Below are positions 60,217 to 64,000 of a stretch of 64,000 nt of DNA, one piece after another. The stretch lies in NCBI GenBank assembly GCA_015152475.1, contig SUTW01000004.1, positions 90,503 through 154,502 on the forward strand, read 5' to 3'. Below the pieces are notes generated by a model, which made no database searches, was not told the origin of the DNA, and saw only the letters and a program-made list of their open reading frames with translations. The translations under genes were made by a program, and so were the position numbers. The stretch's first letter is position 1. Every line of letters starts with the position of its first letter. This DNA comes from Cyanobacteria bacterium SIG30. GTDB lineage: Bacteria > Cyanobacteriota > Vampirovibrionia > Gastranaerophilales > Gastranaerophilaceae.

Positions 60217-61269
60217 TTATTTTATTAATTCCCTAACTTCATTTGCAACTTCAAGCGCACTTGTCTGGAATGTGCAAACTGGATTTTTACATTTTCTTTT
60301 ATGGCATGGAATGCAGATTTCTTTTCCTTTTGGAAAAGCAATATTGCCAATTGGCGCAAAGGTATTTTTGCTTGTTGCACAGAACAAAGTAATTGTTTGA
60401 ACTCCAAGCGCCCAAGCAAAATGTGCAGCAGATGAATCAGGGCTTATAACAACTTTTGCTCTTTTTAAAAGTTCAATATATTCACTCAAATTTGTTTTTC
60501 CAGCCAAAATAATTGCTTTTTCATCATTTTTTGTGATTCTATTTATTAATTCAATATCTTTTTTAACACCTGAAAATATAATATTAGTTTCATCTTTTAA
60601 TTCTTGATAAAGCTTCTGCCAATTTGCTTCAAGCCAGTGTTTTGTATCCCACGTTGTTGCAGGCGCAAATATAACAATGGGTTTTTCTTTATTTATGTTT
60701 AAAAGCAAATCATCTATATTTTTTTTAGTTTCAATACTTGATTCAGGCAGAATGGCTTTTGGTTTTACGTTTTCGAGTTCTTCTTTTGTTAAAATATCAA
60801 ATGCTCTAAGCAAATCTAAATTTCTTTGGACAATATGATAATTTCGATGTGGTCTTTTTGATTTTGGCTCCATTAGAAAATTGCAGGCCAATGTTGCAAA
60901 TTCCTTGTAATCTTTATAACCGATACGATGTTTTGCGCCACAAAAAGCATTGATTATAAGGCTTTTAAACATGCCATGTAAATCTATTGAATAATCATAA
61001 TTTTCTTTTTGTAGTCTTTTATTTAATTCACATATTTCTTTAATTGTTGTTGGTGAAAGCCAATTTTTTTTCCATTTTGAAAGATTGGCAATATAAACAT
61101 TGTCAATTAAAGGATTATTTTTTATTAAAGCTGATGAATTATCTCCGACAACCCAATCAATTTGGGCATCTTTATATTTTTCTCTGATAGCGTTTGCCAC
61201 AGGTAGACAATGTACAATGTCACCCAAGGCAGAAAGTCTTATTATTAGAAATTTTTTCTTAATATCCAT
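60217..61269 (-). CDS. glycosyltransferase family 9, heptosyltransferase (350 aa)
   Basis: WaaC/WaaF-type transferase: LIIRLSALGDIVHCLPVANAIRE at the N-terminus, WVVGDNSSALI, DLHGMFKSLI, HRIGYKDY, then IVIFAPATTWDTKHWLEANWQKL and VVISPDSSAAHFAWALG in the donor domain. Adds heptose in the LPS inner core on the cytoplasmic face. Cys-rich C-terminus (CIPCHKRKCKNPVCTF) may bind metal, as in several GT9 proteins. Follows the small gene upstream by 8 nt. Confidence 0.9.
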   Translation of the reverse strand: MDIKKKFLIIRLSALGDIVHCLPVANAIREKYKDAQIDWVVGDNSSALIKNNPLIDNVYIANLSKWKKNWLSPTTIKEICELNKRLQKENYDYSIDLHGMFKSLIINAFCGAKHRIGYKDYKEFATLACNFLMEPKSKRPHRNYHIVQRNLDLLRAFDILTKEELENVKPKAILPESSIETKKNIDDLLLNINKEKPIVIFAPATTWDTKHWLEANWQKLYQELKDETNIIFSGVKKDIELINRITKNDEKAIILAGKTNLSEYIELLKRAKVVISPDSSAAHFAWALGVQTITLFCATSKNTFAPIGNIAFPKGKEICIPCHKRKCKNPVCTFQTSALEVANEVRELIK

Positions 61270-61277
61270 TTGAAAAA

Positions 61278-61586
61278 TTAGTCAATTTCAACTTTGGCAT
61301 CTTCGCCTAGTTGTTTCTTTTTCATATTGTGAACAACGGCGTCAACCAAAAGTCCATAAGATTTGCTTTTAACAATATCTGGTGAAAATTCTTGAATTAA
61401 AGTTTCTCGAACCATTGATTCAAGTTTTCTGTTGTCATAACCAGGTTCTTTATTTTCATCAGAAATTAAAAAATCTATATATCTTGTTCCAATTTTAAGA
61501 TTTTGCATTTTAGAAAACATCAGCCATTTAAGGCGTGGCGCAAGACCTTTAATATTTTTAACAAATTTTAGATTTTTGAAATTCAT
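61278..61586 (-). CDS. hypothetical basic protein (102 aa)
   Basis: Unrecognised. Basic N-terminus (NLKFVKNIKGLAPRLKWLMF), helical centre (YDNRKLESMVRETLIQEF) and Lys-rich end. No signal peptide; it may touch membrane or nucleic acid. AAGGAC lies before the ATG. It is 8 nt upstream of the heptosyltransferase gene and likely in one transcript with it. Confidence 0.6.
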   Translation of the reverse strand: MNFKNLKFVKNIKGLAPRLKWLMFSKMQNLKIGTRYIDFLISDENKEPGYDNRKLESMVRETLIQEFSPDIVKSKSYGLLVDAVVHNMKKKQLGEDAKVEID

Positions 61587-61797
61587 TTTTTTTGTCCTTC
61601 ACTTTACATGCTTTTCATATTCTTAAAGTTCGCTGAATAAAAAAGATGTCCTTTTAGAGAGAAATGTTACAAAAAATTTACGAAATTTTTTATTCTTTTA
61701 AATTATACATTTATTTTTGATTTTTGAAAAGACCAAAAATATAAAATGGACGTTTTATAGGATATTATGATACAATTTTAAAAAAGGGAGATTGAAA

Positions 61798-62409
61798 TTG
61801 AGTTTTTTTATTACTTTTGAAGGTGCAGACGGTTGCGGAAAAACAACGCAACTTAATATGGTTGCAGATTTTTTAAATTCTATAAATGTTAAAAATATTA
61901 AAACGAGAGAACCTGGGGAAACGCCTTTGGGTGCAAAGTTAAGAGAGATTTTACTTCATTATGATGGCCCAGTTGCAGATGAATGTGAAGCGTTTTTATA
62001 TTTAGCAGACAGAGCACAACATGTTGAAACTTTTATTAAACCTGAACTTGAAAAAGGAAATGTGGTTTTGTGCGACAGATATGTTGATTCAAATATCGCA
62101 TACCAAGGCTATGGCAGAGGAATTTCCATTGATGATTTAAAATATCTGAATAATATTGCAACAAATTCATTCAAGCCTGATTTAACAATCGTTTTTGATG
62201 TTGATTCAAATGTTGCACAAGAAAGAGTTGGGGCAAATAAGGATAGACTTGAACAAGAAGGTTTGGAATTTCATAAAAAAATAAGAAATGGCTATTTGGA
62301 AATGGCAAAAGCTGAACCTGAAAGAATCAAAGTCGTTGACGCAAATGGTTCAATTGAAGAAGTTTTTGAACAAACTAAAAAAATCATTTTGGAGCTTTTA
62401 AATAAATGA
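61798..62409 (+). CDS. tmk: thymidylate kinase
   Basis: Phosphorylates dTMP. The P-loop is FEGADGCGKTTQ; TREPGETPLG, LYLADRAQHVE, LCDRYVDSNIAYQG and the LID region follow. The start is the TTG at 61798, 7 nt after GGGAG; a TTG at 61792 would be only 1 nt from it. 203 aa. The gene's last 4 bases overlap a TPR gene (ATGA). Confidence 0.95.
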   Translation: MSFFITFEGADGCGKTTQLNMVADFLNSINVKNIKTREPGETPLGAKLREILLHYDGPVADECEAFLYLADRAQHVETFIKPELEKGNVVLCDRYVDSNIAYQGYGRGISIDDLKYLNNIATNSFKPDLTIVFDVDSNVAQERVGANKDRLEQEGLEFHKKIRNGYLEMAKAEPERIKVVDANGSIEEVFEQTKKIILELLNK

Positions 62410-63608
62410 AAAAAATCTTGAGTTTTTTTCTTATATTTTTATTTTGTATGCCTGTTTTTGCCAAAAATTGGGATATTAATGAAGGTAAAAACCTTTTTTT
62501 TCAAAATAAAAATAATGAAGCAAAAGTTTTTTTTGAGGATTTTGTTAAAATTTACCCAAATAACATAGAGGCATATTATTATTTAGGCTTAATTTATAAA
62601 AAAGAGAATAATCTTGTTGCGTCAAGAAATAATTTTACAAAATCATATAATCTGACAAATAACATTACTGATGTAAAAATCGCTCCTAATGTTGAAGGGT
62701 TGCCACTTGAAGATTATTTTGACATGGCGCAAATGTTTTTCGAAGGTGAAGATTTTGAAAATGCTTTAATTTACGCAAATTTGCTTGAAGAATTATCCCC
62801 AAGTGATGCTAAAAACCATTATTTAAAGGCGCAAATTTATCTTGCAAAAAATAATAAAGAGGCAGGTTATAATAGTTTTTTAAAGGCACTTGGGTGTGAT
62901 TTATCTTATTTGGATTCTGAACTAGCACAAGTTTTTGAGGTTAGGGAATTACCAAATTTCAATGACAATTTTTATAATTCAAAAGGGCTTCAATTTTTTT
63001 ATGCAGGCGAGCTTGAATTAGCTTACGAAAATTTTAAAACGGCTATTGATAAGAATTTTGCAAATTCTCTTGCCTATAACAATTTAGGAAATTTGTTTTA
63101 TATAAAATCAGACTTGAAATCTGCAAGGAAATACTTTAAAAAAGCTCGCTTATTTGATTTTAGAAATTCGCTATATTATAGAAATTTAGCTAAAACTTAT
63201 AATAACCTGCAAAAAAAATATTACTTGAAAAAAGCAATTTCACTTAATCCAAATGATAAATATTCTTATTTTGAACTTGCTCAGTATTATTCGGTTGCCA
63301 AAAAATATGATGTAGCAATTGAAAATTATAAAAAAACCCTAATGCTTGATGAAAATTTTATTGAAGCATATTTAGGTCTAATTGATATATTTATAAATAC
63401 AGATAAATATGACGATGCAATTTTATATGTCAGGGATGCTTTAAGAAAAGCGCCAGATAACCCTGAAATTTATTTTTACCTAGCAAAATTAAGTGAAGCA
63501 CAAAAAGATTACAAAAGCGCATATGGTTATTTGTCTAATGCTTTAAAAAATGCAGAAAATGATAAGTATCGCCTTGAACTTTTAAGAATTGAAGAAAACT
63601 TAAAATAG
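62406..63608 (+). CDS. exported TPR protein (400 aa)
   Basis: Signal peptide (MKKILSFFLIFLFCMPVFA) followed by roughly nine TPRs (e.g. YPNNIEAYYYLGLIYKKENN, FANSLAYNNLGNLFYIKSD, APDNPEIYFYLAKLSEAQ). Probably periplasmic and a protein-binding scaffold. Start overlaps tmk by 4 bases. Similar in design to the TPR-NHL protein at 54685 but without propeller blades. Confidence 0.85.
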   Translation: MKKILSFFLIFLFCMPVFAKNWDINEGKNLFFQNKNNEAKVFFEDFVKIYPNNIEAYYYLGLIYKKENNLVASRNNFTKSYNLTNNITDVKIAPNVEGLPLEDYFDMAQMFFEGEDFENALIYANLLEELSPSDAKNHYLKAQIYLAKNNKEAGYNSFLKALGCDLSYLDSELAQVFEVRELPNFNDNFYNSKGLQFFYAGELELAYENFKTAIDKNFANSLAYNNLGNLFYIKSDLKSARKYFKKARLFDFRNSLYYRNLAKTYNNLQKKYYLKKAISLNPNDKYSYFELAQYYSVAKKYDVAIENYKKTLMLDENFIEAYLGLIDIFINTDKYDDAILYVRDALRKAPDNPEIYFYLAKLSEAQKDYKSAYGYLSNALKNAENDKYRLELLRIEENLK

Positions 63609-63615
63609 TTTTGGT

Positions 63616-63644
63616 TTGACTGAAAAAATATTTTGTGCTATTTT
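63616..63644 (+). promoter_or_regulatory. promoter of tRNA-Met
   Basis: TTGACT (63616-63621), 17 nt, TATTTT (63639-63644); expected start about 13 nt before the tRNA. Confidence 0.7.
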
Positions 63645-63663
63645 GAAATTGTTATGTCGTCAC

Positions 63664-63735
<72 letters not shown>

Positions 63736-63741
63736 AATTCT

Positions 63742-63772
63742 AAAAAAAAGCTAGACCTGGTCTAGCTTTTTT
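63742..63772 (+). terminator. terminator after tRNA-Met
   Basis: GCTAGAC-CTG-GTCTAGC hairpin between an A-tract and six T; could work in both directions. Confidence 0.85.
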
Positions 63773-63788
63773 ATTTTTTAATCATGGT

Positions 63789-63818
63789 TATAAATTGTCT
63801 TGCTATAAATTGTCTTGC
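63789..63818 (+). repeat. 15-bp perfect tandem repeat
   Basis: TATAAATTGTCTTGC occurs twice back to back just after the tRNA terminator. Not coding as far as I can see. Confidence 0.8.
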
Positions 63819-63911
63819 AGGGTGAGTATTTCTTATTATAAATAGACAGTTAGTTTGGGAAAAGTGGGACAGCTATAAACAACAACGGACAATTGCAAGT
63901 AATTTAGTGAA

Positions 63912-64000
63912 TTAAAAAGAGGCATCAGTCGCCCAAACGTCAAAAGAATGAGGCACTTCCTCCAAATTTAGAGTCCTTTGTCCATTTTGTCCGAAAATCA
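63912..64000 (-). CDS. possible 3' end of a gene entering from the right edge
   Basis: A minus-strand frame is open from the window edge to a TAA at 63912-63914 and would encode 28 residues ending VPHSFDVWATDASF. Too short to identify. The remaining sequence 63819-63911 shows no gene or clear structure. Confidence 0.25.
   Translation of the reverse strand, partial: IFGQNGQRTLNLEEVPHSFDVWATDASF

Overview
The window looks like a chromosomal piece of a non-photosynthetic relative of Cyanobacteria, most likely a gut Gastranaerophilales (Melainabacteria/Vampirovibrionia). The DNA is AT-rich (about 30% GC by eye, not computed). Several pilin-like proteins carry the prepilin segment FTLAEVLITLAIIGVVAAL that I associate with this lineage. 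The envelope is diderm: BamA with three POTRA domains, heptosyltransferase, AsmA-like protein, ExbB/ExbD/TonB, SLH protein and FdtA-like sugar isomerase. No photosynthesis gene is present. The lineage call is inference; the gene calls rest on motifs.

Layout. 1-1150: an HNH nuclease gene running off the left edge, then tRNA-Glu. 1160-4960: an unknown coiled-coil protein, a glycine-rich pilin-like protein, a regulator made of four tandem winged helices, and two small lineage proteins. 4977-9212: MgtC-like protein, two peptide-type ABC permeases and a long TPR protein. 9261-15715: def-fmt-aroH-M16-M16 (ends overlap or abut), then folE2, a small RWYDxDP-repeat protein and an amino-acid-binding lipoprotein. 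15739-22862: envelope cluster (AsmA-like, ExbD, ExbD, ExbB, TonB-like, glycine-zipper protein). 22979-30129: WecA/TagO-like transferase, a second RWYDxDP protein, TspO, ThrRS without a TGS domain, a CheR-like methyltransferase and three tandem pilin-like genes. 30225-33810: a GAF-GGDEF-HD-GYP protein, prmC and panD. 33882-38099: a tandem duplication of a large unknown membrane-anchored protein whose two copies share about 451 N-terminal residues but have different low-complexity tails. 38195-46887: infC (non-AUG start), dxr, a CoA-dehydratase-activase-related protein, a receiver-STAS protein, era, rubredoxin and a methionine gamma-lyase-like enzyme. 46967-54582: SLH protein, tig-clpP-clpX, bamA, tsaD. 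54685-63608: TPR-NHL protein, dnaA, nanE and a ROK kinase, surface-sugar genes, a 58-residue ferredoxin, tmk and a TPR protein. 63616-64000: tRNA-Met, a terminator and a short unexplained tail.

Most genes are housekeeping or envelope genes. Four threads cut across them. (1) At least ten genes have a -10 box ending 6-7 nt before the start codon and no Shine-Dalgarno sequence, which predicts leaderless mRNAs. (2) Four otherwise unrelated proteins begin with a similar M-x-I-[SN]-[PS]-L segment followed by an FG motif. (3) A small RWYDxDP repeat family occurs at two loci. (4) The tandem duplicated gene pair has identical regulatory inverted repeats and divergent repeat tails.
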